Assembly (NCBI RefSeq): GCF_963678635.1
Contig: NC_087065.1
Location: forward strand, 1,304,001 to 1,368,000
Length of the DNA: 64,000 nt
Source: Symsagittifera roscoffensis
Taxonomy: Eukaryota; Xenacoelomorpha; Acoela; Convolutidae
Direction of reading: 5' to 3'
The first letter of the stretch is position 1. Each line of letters opens with the position of its first letter. A program made the position numbers and the translations under genes. The notes beneath the pieces were generated by a model. The model had not been told where the DNA came from. It ran no database searches and was given only the letters and a program-made list of their open reading frames with translations. This document shows, one piece after another, positions 12,801 through 25,002 of the stretch.

Positions 12801-15800
12801 GCCATTGTTTTCGATTAACTCAAGTAGAAATAGTCCATGTTTAATTTAACTGTAAAAACTGCCTAAACAATTCAAATTTTCCAGGTATTAGTGGACAGGT
12901 ATTAGAACATGGTAAGTAAGTTTCCAGAACAGAAGATTTTCATTGAGCCTTGTGAATAATTATATGGAGTTTTTTTGTATTTTAAAAAAATCTATTTCTT
13001 CTCTTAGTGTTAATCATGGTTTTCGATTAATTCAAATAAAAGTTGTTCATATTTTCTTATAAAGGAAACGTTGTCGAAAGTTCTAGGTATATGTTTCTAA
13101 TGGATGACTGTGGTTGTATAGTTTGTAAATCCGTTGTTATTTTTGTTCAAGAACTTCTGCTTCGAAATATGTAGTTACTAATTTTTGTGACTTTGTTTTT
13201 TTGCAATTTTTTTAGTTGATCAAGTAGCTGATTTAGTCGCAGGGTTGTCGATTTTTTGTTTGCTACAAATCTTGTAATTCTGCTACGCTTGTTTTTGAAA
13301 ATGATTCAGTAAAGTGTTCATTCGTGTTTTATTTTTCTCAAAAATTTCGACAAAACCAACAATTTTCCAAAAATGAACATGTGTTAAAGCTAAGTAATTT
13401 ACACATTGTTTTTTTTAGAATAAAAATAATTCTAATTTGACTTTATAAAAAGTAAGTTACTGACAAACATTTTCTTTTAATTTGGTTAAATTCTTAATTT
13501 GTCTTTAAATAAAAAATGTTTCGTTCGTAAGCGTAAATTGTAGAGGTGTAAAATGTGTCCCTGAAGAGTTGTTCGACCCAACTTAATCATATTTGGAAGT
13601 TCTTACTTTAGAGAATGCAGGAGCAAAGCCTGAAGATTCTGGTAAAATAGTATGCGGTAGTGGTATCAAACTGGAATATAAATCAACATCGTTGGGTCAA
13701 AAGAAAGAATTTGATCGTAATTTCCCAAATGTCAGAGCTTCGAAAAAGCAACAAAAAGTTGGGTTCCCAAAAATTGTGGGAAAATTTTGAGGCCTGAAAA
13801 AGTTAGATATATCCAGGCAGTTTTCACGCCTTATTTTGTTGACTTGTCAACAAATTACTGATCACTCATCATTGTTCTTTCAAGCTGAACTAATAGATCC
13901 TACAAGTTTTAGACAAATTGCTTAGACAAAATTTTTTTTAAAAGGTCATTTAAATTCATTTTATGACCGATACTTTTATAAAAAAAACTTTCGTAGTTAC
14001 AACCAAAAAACTGTCTGGCTTTTCAGTAAAACTAAATTCGGCTCCAGGCTTACTTCAATTTTTGAAGTGTATACCGTGTTGTCTCAGTTAACATCACATG
14101 CCCATATGCTCGACTATAACAGCTTTAAAGATCTCGTTTAAGGGATTAAAATTATTTTAGAAACTTCCCAAAAACCACTCGAGTCAGTTGCACAAATTTA
14201 AAAAAAAAAAGTTACAGTTGGGACCCGTATAACAAAAATCTCTTCATTCAGAATAGTAAAATTGACACTTTATTGCCAGAAACATAAATCCCTGGAAAAT
14301 CGAATTGACCGAAAAAAAAATTGTTAAAATTCGACAGAGAGTAGGGTATTGTCATTTCTTTTAGCGATTGACAATTAACAGCGCTTTCGAATGGTACAAT
14401 AATTTTTTTTGATAAATTTGAAGTTTTCACCGAAAGTTTTTCCAAGCCCACGCTATTTTCGGAGCATTTGAAGTATCAAAAACTCCCTTGGTTTGGTGTT
14501 TGCTTCAAACAAAAACGATAAAAGTACATCCATGAAAGCTAGAATTAATATCAAGAACACTTGACTTAAAATCAAAGAAATTATCTGCGACTTCAGACTA
14601 AGATTCATGGTTAGATACAATCTTTCTGTAACTTCTAATCTATACAACTTCGTCAATTTTTAATGCATCACGTTTCTGGGGGGGATGTAAGCCAACTTGG
14701 TGCCAAGGTGAAGAAAGCCTGGCCATATAATTAACATAGGAAACTCTTTGGCCATGCACTCTTCGCCACGGCACCAAATTGACCGACATCGCTGAAAAAT
14801 GTCTCAGAAATGATCCCATTGACGGTCTCAAAACAACCTATGGCTACTCAGAGCCGAGATTCAAAGTTTTTATTTATGTTACAGGCAACAATAGAAACGA
14901 ACCTTCCAGCAGTCATACTTCGAGGATTTTTTTTTTCAATTCTTCAATTTTCTTTTCAATTTTTGTGTAAAAAAATTAAGGATTGCGGATTATTTACGCT
15001 TTCATAAAATTGGTGAAAGACTAAGTAAAATTTTCGAAAGTTCATCGTCATAGATTTTCTACCACTGATTTAAATTCGCCAAAGTTTTCATGAGGTACCT
15101 CAAGAAACACCGACAAGAATACTGACTGCGCGGCTTTCAAAACTGGGCTTCTTTTCAAACTATTTTTGAAGAAAATTGGTTGCATCAATTGCTACCAATT
15201 ATCTACGAAGTTGATGCCGGGCAGAGCACTCTGAGAACAAAAAGTACATATGAAGGCTACAACAGTCGGCTGAATACACGAGATGTTAGTCGATTGGCCT
15301 CAAATTTTTCGGCGTAGGTTAAGACTTTACAAATAAAAGAAACTTGGAAAGAAGGTTTTATAGATGATTCCAAGTGGATGGCGGAGCTTTAGGAGAAAAA
15401 ATATGTGTCTGTGATAATTAGTAAATGTAATATAGTTTAGTGTGCGTGATCCTGGTTTTAGTGAGATTGGTATTTCCTGACTTTTCACTAATTGTATGCG
15501 ACATCATAACACAGAATGTCCAGAATAGAGTATAATTTTCTGCATTGTTTTGTTTGAAAGAGAGATTGTTAAATTTTGGAGAAATGAATTCTCACTTTGA
15601 ATAGAAGTCACCTCTCAGGTTTTGGTTTGATTTAAAATCATAATTGGATATCGCTCATTGTCACGAGATATCACTTAGATGACTTCATATCACAAGATCA
15701 GATCCCAACCCACCCCGCGGTTAATTTTTTGAACATAGATAACTTGATTTATTTCTTTTTTTTCGCTCTCTAATTTAACGGTTGATTATACATTGTTTTG

Positions 15801-16053
15801 CTGCCAGCATGAGATAGTATAACAATTCAGCTGTCGAAATGTGTGTCAGAAGTCACTCTTGTTTTCTGACACGTAATTTGGCAGCTGCGCCTTTGTCCTA
15901 TCACATACTGGTAGCGAAAGAAAAAGTGTAACCAACCGTTGAATTAGAGAGCGAAAAAAAAGAAAGTCAACTTGGCAAAATTTTTGAGAAAGTATGCTGT
16001 TGTGAATCGGAAACAGATTAAAACACAAAAAAGATTGAAAACGAAGAAAAAAT
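9863..16053. repeat. Giant imperfect palindrome (foldback-type inverted repeat)
   Basis: The two halves are reverse complements over most of their length. Matching pairs include 9866-9900 with 16015-16050, 10020-10044 with 15866-15890, the GATCAGATCCCAACCC region near 15697 with 10195-10215, 11130-11160 with 14175-14200, 11420-11450 with 13535-13560, and 12220-12300 with 12545-12625. The sum of paired coordinates drops from about 25910 on the outside to about 24990 further in, so the right arm carries roughly 900 extra bases between about 13800 and 15000. The centre is near 12420. No transposase frame is visible inside. A foldback DNA element or an old inverted duplication would both fit. Confidence 0.85.
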
Positions 16054-16809
16054 CGACAAGATTACTGGCTAGATGTTACTGGCAAGATTACTGGCTAGGC
16101 GTTATGTTAGCTAGATGGGTCTTGTAAAATCGCATTTGGTTCTTTTGGTGGAGCAAAATCGCGCAAGAAAAACTTAATCACGCAAAGTTTAAAGACTTCT
16201 GGAGCAACATTTAGGTGTCTGTGATGTTTGTTAAGTGTTATATGTTTGAGTGTGCGTGATCCTTTTTTAGTGAGATTGGTATTTGCTGATTTTTCACAAA
16301 CTGTTGGCAGTAGTTTTTTGCTTAAAGTTTGTTTTAATCTGGTCGCAGTTTTTATTTTGTGTCGCAGATAAATTTTTGTGGTTCGCTCCGGTCGCGGCTA
16401 ATTTTTCTTTGGTACTTTTTGCGTGACACGCGATATAGTAGCGATTTAGATGTAAGTTTCATGAACCCGTCTAAACGTACTCAAATTTGAAACTCACATG
16501 AAGTAACTACTTGAGGTAGTAGAGAGTATTTTTCAAGTCTAGTGAAATTGGGGCTGGAATTAGAATTACAACTTGCCAAAGTCAAATAAATCTTAGTTTT
16601 TAAGAAACAGCACAAAAAAAAACACATGTTATGTTATGACTATAAGGTTTAAATGACATGCGGAGGTTAAAATTCAGCTGCCTAATTTAATGTCAACAAA
16701 TGTAGAAAAATGCAAACTGCCGTCAATTTCTATCTTTCAAGCACGTATACAGATTAAATATTGAAAAATCACCCATCGGGCGTAAACTTAGAAAGGAAAC
16801 GAGTGTTAC
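16054..16809. other. Intron DNA with fragments of the palindrome sequence
   Basis: Bases 16056-16125 repeat AGATTACTGGCTAG-like words. Bases 16200-16310 are a second, direct copy of sequence found within the right palindrome arm at 15395-15490 (GTGTCTGTGAT, TGTGCGTGATCC, TTTTAGTGAGATTGGTATTT). Bases 16330-16450 carry GTCGCGG-like words related to the minisatellite at 9 kb. No exon is seen before the donor at 16809. Confidence 0.6.
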
Positions 16810-16959
16810 ATTGTATGGCGAGCAGGACGACAAGTGCGACGACGTAACACTCGTTCTTCGCACAGTTGCAGCAGAGCGCCACTCCGAACATGATGAGTGT
16901 GGTGATAGCCATTGCCAAGCCTATCACGGTGAACACGAATGCCACTTGGTAATCAACGG
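16810..16959 (-). CDS. Tetraspan protein, exon with TM2 and most of TM3
   Basis: A textbook acceptor (TTCCTTTTGTTTCAG) lies immediately upstream of 16959 on the minus strand. The 150-nt exon is read from phase 1 and encodes VDYQVAFVFTVIGLAMAITT and onward, a hydrophobic span followed by CCNCAKNEC and a second span starting VVALVVLLAIQ. The donor is GTAACA after 16810, again phase 1, somewhat weaker than consensus. The flanking frame stays open to 17041, but the pyrimidine tract and in-phase joining favour the exon borders given. Four closely spaced cysteines at the membrane border could be acylation sites (inference). Confidence 0.75.
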
Positions 16960-19082
16960 CTGAAACAAAAGGAAACTCAGCCAACTGACAGTGGGAAAAG
17001 ACTTGTGGTACGGCGGGTGTGCCTCCCCTTATGAAATGCATTGTGTAACTGAGTTGATGATAAAGGTCAAAGTGTTAGATTGTTAGAATGAGTGAGCTTG
17101 ATGTTGTTGTTGTGAAGGTCGGTACTAGTCGACCGTGTTAATGATCTGTTGTGAATGAGAATCACTGCCTCGTTATCTGGTAAAAGATACAGATATCAAA
17201 ACATTCTTTATTTGTCAATTCATAGTTTATACAATTACTTTTCTAACTAAGAGTCTGTCGGTTGACAATCCACATGGCCCAAATAATTCATTCCAAATGA
17301 ACTCAAGCAAACAAAAAAATTGAAATGTTTTTTGAAAAAGTTGTAACTTTTGAATTTCGCGAACAATTTAAGATCGTCCTTTTTAAATATTTTTAATCCA
17401 ATTTGAGAAAACTGAATCAAAAGGTAAAATTTTTGTTTAGTTGGAAAATTTGATAAAAAAATTCTGTTTTCGATATTAGAAGTCAATCACGTTTTTCGTG
17501 ACCTGTAGTTTTTTGCTGTTCGATAGTGAAGTTTGCCTTCTTTTTAACAATGGAAATGAAGTGAGTTATAAAAAAAACTCAAAAATCTAAACGCAAAAAA
17601 TTAAAATTGAGCATGCACAAATTTTAAGACTTTTTCCCGAAAAAAAGAGTCAAGAAAAATCACAAGACTTATACAAGAGTATTCACTATACGTTCTTTAC
17701 TCTTGAATAAGCTATTTTTTTGTGATGTTGAAATTTGTCTCTGTGGCAATGAAAGCTAATTTTGAAGATATTTGAAGATAATTGAAGATGATTTTATATT
17801 TTGGCAAAGTTGGGTAAAATGACCCAATTTATTTGAGACTTAAGAAATCATAAAAGCTTATTAAACTTTCTGGTGTTCAATGCTGTTTTCGACGGCGTCT
17901 CTTAACTGAACACGAGGATTTGTGAGATACAAATGCTAAGTTTTCTGGAAAACACTCAATATTGATTGTTTTTAATGTCATTTTTCGAAAAAGTTGTTTT
18001 CAAGATCAGACTTTTTGTTCCGGCGTTCAGAGAAAAGGCGGAATATAAATAATAGCTTGAATTGTTTGTTTTACTTCAGTCCAAGCTATTTTACTTTCAT
18101 AGGCGTACAACACGTCTTATGCCATCTGAAATATTATGTTATCCTGAGCTTTCTGCGAAAAAATTTTTGTTTTTCTCCGTTGTCTCAAAAATATGTCTAA
18201 CATTGCAAATTTTTTATAAGATTACGAGAGGTATTGAAATTGATTATTAAGAAACTCGCAATATGAAGCGCTCCTACAAGCTGTGTCAGTGGCAAATTAT
18301 ATAAATCCAAAATGAATTGAGGCAGGCCAGCAATTTGTTCCTGTTACGGCGATACGAGACGCTTAATACATCCCTTTGCTTTCGATAAAGTGTGCGGGGT
18401 TACACAAAATACTTTTTTTTCCTTTTCAATTTTTTTTCCACGTTTCGGATGTAGAACTTTTTTCATCAGCTGAACTAAGATCAATCTTGTCGTTCTTACT
18501 TTAGAAGAAATTGACAGAATATTCATGCTGGGAGTAGTTTTTTCTTCAGTCTTTTTGTGACTTTTTCATTAAGCGTTTTTGACGAAAAATTTATTTCAAT
18601 TCATTGGATATTTTGTTCAGAGCCAAATAGGGAGTAAAATCACCACTCATTATTTTTTTGTAAATGTAATTAGGGGTCAGAGAACGGCTAATTGGCGTCC
18701 AGTAATTTTCTGTTCTCATACCAAGTATGAGCGGCGGATAAAATAGCTCAAATTGACCAGAAGCAATTTATTTCATCTTGTTTTTAGGAGACAAGACGCT
18801 AAATTTGTACATTACATAGCAAGTGAGGAGATAAAAAGGAAGAAAACTTTTTAAATTAATTTACCATTTTTTCAACAAATTTTTAAAGGTGGCGTTCAAG
18901 TGCAGTCGGAAAATTTAAGGTCCTGATCTCACAGCAGTCTTAATTAATTTTATTGCTAACTCGAAGCTATTTTCAAGGCGTACAAAATTGTATTTTTTTC
19001 CAAACTGCCGCGGAGAAGTATGTGGCCGAATATGTTCACTGTAAAGTTTAACACAAGTTTTTTATGGACTCATGGTTGCATT
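16960..19082. other. Intron DNA of the tetraspan gene, no gene seen
   Basis: AT-rich sequence with only short chance frames on either strand. No repeat family found elsewhere in the window could be matched here by eye. The stretch just above 16959 holds the branch-point and pyrimidine region of the acceptor. Confidence 0.55.
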
Positions 19083-19458
19083 CAGGGACGCCCCCTCCCT
19101 CAGGAATTCGACCTCCTGCCGACCTTTTTTGGAACTTTTTAGGAAAACCAAGTTTGTTGACGGACCCTAAAATTTTTCTAAAGGCGCCTTTGACGCCAAT
19201 ATATACTAACTATGAGGGGGAGCGCGCGCCAAAAAACGCTATTTTTTGTGAAAATTTTCCAAAAAAATGCCCAAAAACGGCTTTTTTGACCTGTTTTTTC
19301 AAAATCTGCCTGCGGCGCATAAACTATGGCCAAATTAGTGTGTTGTTAGTGCTTCAAGAGAGCTCCGAAATTCAATTTTATCGATCTAAAGGTCGTCAAA
19401 ATTTTCGAATTTTTTTTCAAAAATCTGTCCCCTCCAGAAAATCCCAGATCCGCCCCTG
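19083..19458 (+). mobile_element. hAT-like MITE, copy 1
   Basis: A 376-bp non-coding element starting CAGGGACGCC and ending CCAGATCCGCCCCTG, a degenerate terminal inverted repeat. The flanks GTTGCATT (19075-19082) and GTTACATT (19459-19466) match at 7 of 8 positions, an 8-bp target duplication as made by hAT transposases. The interior has the family's CTAAAGGCGCC, GCGCGCGCC and GGCTTTTTTG words. A chance open frame crosses it and is not a gene. Confidence 0.85.
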
Positions 19459-20020
19459 GTTACATTCCAACCTGAATTTTAAAAAACCTTTGATATTAAC
19501 TAGAATTGAAATTTTATATAGGGTTTGATTTTGAAATCAATTTGAATAGGTTATCTTTTCAGAGAGACAAAGTTTTTTCCATGTAATTTTGAGCGTCTTT
19601 GACCGTGATGGAGGTTTGAACATACTGTTGAAACTATTTTTGTCCAAAGGATTGCCTTATTTTCCGAATTATGATTTTTCTCAAAATTTTGTCAAACAGT
19701 AGCCTTATATAAGAATGAATAGCTTACTATCAAAAGCTCCAAATATGGAATCGCATGATCAGCTAAAAAGTGCTAATTATATCTGGTTTTGTAATAATTG
19801 AAACTGAAATGACGTAAAATTTAAAGGATGTTTTTTACAGACTTTTGGTTGCCTTCCAAGCTGAACTTAAAAAATCTTTGATGAAACAGAATTGAGATTT
19901 TATATAGAATTCGTTTTTGATATCATATTGAATAGTGGTAATTAGGTCAACTTTTCAGAAACACAAAGAGCGTTTGTGACCCTGATGGAGGTTTGAACAT
20001 AGCCCTATTTTCCGAATTAT
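19459..20020 (+). repeat. Duplicated intron block, copy 1 (pair of 28210-28830)
   Basis: Sequence from GTTACATTCCAACCTG to the Copia fragment is near-identical to 28210-28830, including the words TTTGACCGTGATGGAGGTTTGAACATA and ATGATCAGCTAAAAAGTGC. The other copy begins with the last bases of a hAT-like MITE (GCCCCTG), so the shared block appears to start inside the MITE end. This copy lacks about 35 bases near its right end that the other has. Confidence 0.85.
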
Positions 20021-20845
20021 TAATTGTTGTTACAAAATCGCCAACTCAGAGTGTGCGGAATCGAGAGCTGACTTCAGTTGTCTTCGGTTCTTCAACTACA
20101 TCAACCGCGACACAGCAAACTGCTCCGGTCTTCCTTCTTCGCTTGTCAGGTAGGTTTTCAAGTGAATTCATAAACGTTCTCTCTTACGTCGGCTGCCTTT
20201 GTGGTTCCTCAGTCACTGTTTCAAGTAATGGCTCCCCCTGAACCAGATTGGTAACGTCTGGTATTGTCGTGGCACCTTCTTCATCTTGCACAATTTCTGT
20301 CGTAATCAGTTTCTGCTGGCTAGAAAACTCTTCTCTTCCTGACAGTTCAGTGACAAGGAAACTATCTTTAAGTAACTGACTCTCCAAGAAATTGACATCT
20401 CGACTAACAACCATGCTCCTGGTGACACTGTCGTAAAGTTTGTATACTTTCTTGTGACCGGGATAACCAACAAACACATAGTTCTTCAACTTCTTCCTCT
20501 TCTCTTTCGGTACATGCACCATCGCTCTACATCCAAAAATGCTAAGGTTCGGATCATCGGGTTTTGTACCAAACCACTTCTCGTACGGCGTAACACTGTC
20601 GTTGCTTGGAAGACTTCTGTTCCGTATGTAAACTGCAGTGCTGACTGCTCCCGCCCAGAAAGACTTGACCATCTTCGCAAACGACAACATTGACAAGATC
20701 TAAGTTCGGATTCATATGCTGAGATGCACCTGAGTCACTAATTCAACTACTCTCCTATCCTTGATATGCTTCGTCGAACACTTCAGCGCTATCTCTTCCT
20801 CCTCCTCACAGGCAACTGCAACTGCAACTGCCAGGCAAAGATTTT
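20021..20845 (-). pseudogene. Ty1/Copia fragment with internal deletion
   Basis: On the minus strand the end of a Copia integrase (20693-20184) begins directly at MSMLSFAKMVKSFWAGAV and runs to the same C-terminus as the copy at 29 kb. Upstream, at about 20694-20700, it jumps straight to the protease start, where the motif D-S-G-A-S is intact (20736-20722). Compared with the copy at 28.8-31.3 kb, this one has lost the rest of the protease, the zinc-binding domain and the integrase catalytic core. It is cut off upstream near 20845 at a Gln/Leu repeat. It cannot be functional. Confidence 0.85.
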
Positions 20846-21068
20846 TTATTTACAGAGCGTTAAGAAGTCATAAAAATAAAGAAAAAAAACTGGTTTCAAT
20901 TTTTTCGGCCGATCTCGAGATCACTCTAAGCAATTTCAATCTTGATACAATTTTTGATTTTAATTCTATTGATAAAATTGATGAAAGTGAATGGCTGAAT
21001 TTGTTTTTTTTTGACGGAAACGTTTTAAAAATGATCTTTTTCACGTTTGTTTTAGAAGACTAGAGAAG
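20846..21068. repeat. Host intron block, partial copy (microexon missing)
   Basis: Matches 32430-32590 and 38540-38742: ATTTACAGAGCGTTAAGAAG, the GTTTCAATTTTTT tract and the TGGCTGAATTTG stretch. In the other two copies the 35-nt microexon lies about 100 bases further left; here the Copia fragment replaces that part. The right border at 21068 is the same junction to Gypsy B sequence as at 38742. Confidence 0.8.
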
Positions 21069-23037
21069 GTTCTTTTTGAAGACTCCTCTAAATTTTTTAA
21101 AGGTTCGACATTCTTTCCAAAGTTGCCTTCGCGTGTTCGTCAGCAACATCGAACATTCGTCGAACATTCGGTATTTCATTGAGTTTGATCGTATTCTTGA
21201 AAAAATGAAAATCTGTATTTAATTGAAAAATTTCCAACTTCTACGCGGAATATTTTGCATGTTACACGATCTCCAGTAAGTGCTACCATTTGCTTGCCAA
21301 CAAATTTTGCTGCAGTGCTAAAAACATCATCAAACGGTGTACATAAAAATGGTTTGAAGAAAATTTTCCTCGCCAAAGAAGCGATTCTTGGATACTTATT
21401 GTAAACAACTCGGTAGTGGGGTACTGGCCAGGCAAAAACCTTGATGCTAAAAGGCGTAGCGGAGGAGGCTGAAACAAGACGTGAATCACCAAGAAGCGGA
21501 GAAGATGCAACTGCACTAGCAGCAAGAGAACGCAGAAGGAAAACACTAGTGTCAGAAAAAATTGTACAGAAAATTTAAGAAAAGCAAGCCAGAACCCAAA
21601 AGTTGGTCAGAGAACCTCTTACTTCGAGGTATAAAAAAGAATAGTTTATGCTTGATCCTAGCTTAGCGAACAGAGAGAAAAAAGAGTTTACTGCAAATTA
21701 ACCCGCATGGCAAGTATCAAAGCTAATATTCAAAGATATCACTGAAATGACGGAAAACCCATTTCAAAAAGTAAAGAGATTTACGTATGAGAGATATAAT
21801 TTAATCAACAGATGAGAGACTTTTGAAGCGTTCCACGCAGCATTTACTGTACAAGCAGCCAGTTCAAATTTGGAAACAGTAGAGGATGAACTTGTAAGAG
21901 ACCTTTTTAATTCAAGAATGCGTAAGGCAAAGTTACAGGACTTATTGACAATGGAGGCATTATCAATCACCGGAAGAGGTGCTTAAAAGAGTAATAAGGT
22001 TCGAAAAAAAATTATCAATCGAAACGTGAGATACAGTTGAAAGAAGAAACTGTGTAAAAGATGTTGCAGACCTTTTGTGTAAAAAATGTGTAAATTATGT
22101 AAAAACCGCGGAAAAGCAAACCATTTCGCAAAAATGGGTCGTTCACAAAAGTCAGTGAAGTGGCCGAGGAATCATCAGATATCTAAGAAACAGAATAAAA
22201 TCTCGTAGAGGGTTTCGATGACTGCGACGAATTCGAAGTTATCTCGATACAGGACATATGACGGGAAATCGAAGACATTGAAAACTAATTCATAATCGTA
22301 TCGAAAACAGAAAAAAATCAAATACGGATAAAAAAACAAGATTTTGCAGTAACTAAACATCGTGAAAGACCCAAAATCAAATAAAGTTTTGTCAAGGAAA
22401 GCGTTGGCTAGGATCGAACAACAAAAACCTTATTTGAAAGTGGATACAGGCAGTCCTGTATCATTTTTAAATTAGGCGACGGTAAAACAATTACTGGATA
22501 TATCCAGTAGGCCAAAACTCATAATGGCGCAGAAGTTTAACCTACCAGCACACTTTAAGGATTACATTAAACAATTCATCCTTATCCTGGGATCGCTGAA
22601 AACATACCTTTTTTCAGCTGGCTGGGAAATTAAAGGGCCACTTTATTGATAACTGAAGGGAATTCGCGATGCATACTGGGTTGGATTTAAGAGGACGAAG
22701 TGGAATCTATACAACGCAAAGGACAGCAACCAGAGCCGTTGAAAGTTTGAAAAACAAAAACCTTTAAAAAATTCAATCTGTTGAAATGAGCGTTGAAAGT
22801 TTGAAAAACAAAAATTTTTAAATAAATTTATTCAAATATTTGTCCGCCAAGGCAGGCCGAAAAATTATATAGTGTCATCAAAAGTTACATTCTCTTTGTG
22901 TCCAGCACAAAAGAAAAGAAAAACCCTATACACAACCAGGATAAGTTACAACTGGATGTCAAAAAGCTGATTGACGAGGTAAACATCCAGAAACTGGGCA
23001 AAAGCAAAAGAGCCTGTTTCATTGCCCCATGAAGAAA
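21069..23037 (+). mobile_element. Gypsy B truncated unit 1 (gag, protease, RT start)
   Basis: First of three head-to-tail units spaced 1969 and 1965 bases apart. On the plus strand it contains capsid-like gag (about 21760-21960, with an internal TGA), a zinc-knuckle remnant near 22086-22135 (C-x2-C, His present, last Cys replaced) and a protease motif VDTGSPVSF at 22440-22466. A TAG follows three codons later, where a tryptophan is usual. The beginning of the RT (about 22850-23030, ending CFIAP) follows and is then cut and joined to the next unit. Stops and shifts make all frames dead. Confidence 0.85.
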
Positions 23038-25002
23038 GTTCTTTTTGAAGACTCCTCTAAATTTTTCATAGGTTCAAAATTCTTTCCAAAGTTGCCTTCG
23101 CGTGTTCGTCAGCAAAATTGAACATTCGTCGAACATTCGGTATTTCATTGAGCTTGATCGTATTCTTAAAAAAATGAAAATCTGTTTTTAATCGAAAAAT
23201 TTCCAATTTCTACGCGGAATATTTTGCATGTTACACGATCTCCAGTAAGTGCTACCATTTTTGCTGCAGTGCTAAAAACACCATCAAACGGTGTACATGA
23301 AAATGGTTTGAAGCAGATTTTCCTCACCAAAGTAGTGGGTCTTGGATACTTATTATAAACAACTCGGTAGTGGGGTACTGGCCAGGCAAAAACCTTGATG
23401 CTAAAAGGCGTAGTGGAGGAGGCTGAAACAAGACGTGAATCACCAAGAAGCGGAGAAGATGCAACTGCACTAGCAGCAAGAGAACGCAGAAGGTAAACAC
23501 TAGTGTCAGAAAAAATTGTACAGGAAATTTAAAAATAGCAAGCCAGAACCCAAAAGTTGGTCAGAGAACCTCTTACTTCGAGGTATAAAAACAAATAGTT
23601 TATGCTTGATCCTAGCATAGCGAACAGAGAGAAAAAAGATGTTACTGCAAAAAAACCCGCATGGGAAGTATCAAAGCTAATATTCAAAGATATCATTGAA
23701 ATGACGGAAAACCCATTTCAAAAAGTGAAGAGATTTACGTATGAGAGATATAACTTAATCAACAGATGAGAGACTCTTGAAGCGTTCCACGCAGCATTTA
23801 CTGCACAAGCAGCCAGTTCAAATTTGGAAACAGTAGAGGATGAACTTGTAAGAGACCTTTTTAATTCAAGAATGCGTAAGGCAAAGTTACAGGATTTACT
23901 GACAGTGGAGGCATTATCAATCACCGGAAGAGATGCTTAAAAGAATAATAAGGTTCGAAAAAAAAAATTATCAGTCGAAACGTGAGATACAGTTGAAAGA
24001 AGAAACCGTGTAAAAGATGTTGCAGACCTTTTGTGTAAAAATGTGTAAATTAAGAAAAAACCGCGAAAAAGCAAACCATTTCGCAAAAATGGGTCGTTCA
24101 CAACAAGTCAGTGAAGTGGCTGAGGAATCATCAGATATCTAAGAAACAGAATAAAATCTCGGAGAGGGTTTCGATGACTGCGTCGAATTCGAAGTTATCT
24201 CGATACAGGACATATGACGGGAAATCAAGGAGATTGAAAACTAAATTCATAATCGTATCGAAAACAGAAAAAAATCAAATACGGATAGAAAAACAAGATT
24301 TTGCAATTAAAAAAAACTAAACATCGTGAAAGACCCAAAATCAAATAAAAGTTTGTCAAGGAAATCGTTGGCTAGGATCGACCTACAAAAACCTCATTTG
24401 AAAGTGGATACAGGCAGTCCTGTATCATTTTTAAATTAGGCGACGGTAAAACAATTACTGGATATATCCAGTAGGCCAAAACTCATAATGGCGCAGAAGT
24501 TTAACCTACCAGCACACTTTAAGGATTACATTAAACAAACCATCCTTATCCTGGCATCGCTGAAGAGAGACCTTTTTTCAGCTGGCTGGGAAATTAAAGG
24601 GCCACTTTATTGATAACTGAAAGGAATTCGAGATGCATACTGGGGTTGGATTTAAGAGGACGAAGTGGAATCTATACAACGCAAAGGACAGCAACCAGAG
24701 CTGTTGAAAGTTTGAAAAACAAAAACCTTTAATAAATTCAATCTGTTGAAATGAGCGTTGAAAGTTTGAAAAACAAAAATTTTTATATAAATTTATTCAA
24801 ATATTTGTCCGCCAAGGCAGGCCGAAAAATTATATAGTGTCATCAAAAGTTACATTCTCTTTGTGTCCAGCACAAAAAAAAATAAAAACCCTATACACAA
24901 CCAGGATAAGTTACAACTGGATGTCAAAAAGCTGATTGACGAGGTAAACATCCAGAAACTGGGCAAAAGCAAAAGAGCCTGTTTCATTGCCCCATGAAGA
25001 AA
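23038..25002 (+). mobile_element. Gypsy B truncated unit 2
   Basis: Near-identical repeat of the preceding unit, with the protease motif at 24404-24430 and the same downstream TAG and internal gag TGA. Its left border is the RT-start/leader junction ATTGCCCCATGAAGAAAG, shared with units 3 and 33430. Minor indels only. Confidence 0.85.

Noticed and set aside
14248-14831. Several 60-67-residue frames in the right palindrome arm
   Set aside because: Not conserved in the left arm; no start, domain or splice context.
16960-17041. Treating 16769-17041 as a single-exon gene starting at ATG 17041
   Set aside because: The upstream part contains a strong pyrimidine tract and CAG acceptor, and the downstream part passes a donor in the correct phase, so an internal exon fits better.
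19064-19528. 154-residue plus-strand frame
   Set aside because: Crosses a whole MITE and its target duplication; chance frame.
24111-24320. Lys-rich plus-strand frames of about 60-69 residues repeated at 24111, 32608 and 34518
   Set aside because: Out-of-frame reading of the gag/protease linker; not an independent gene.
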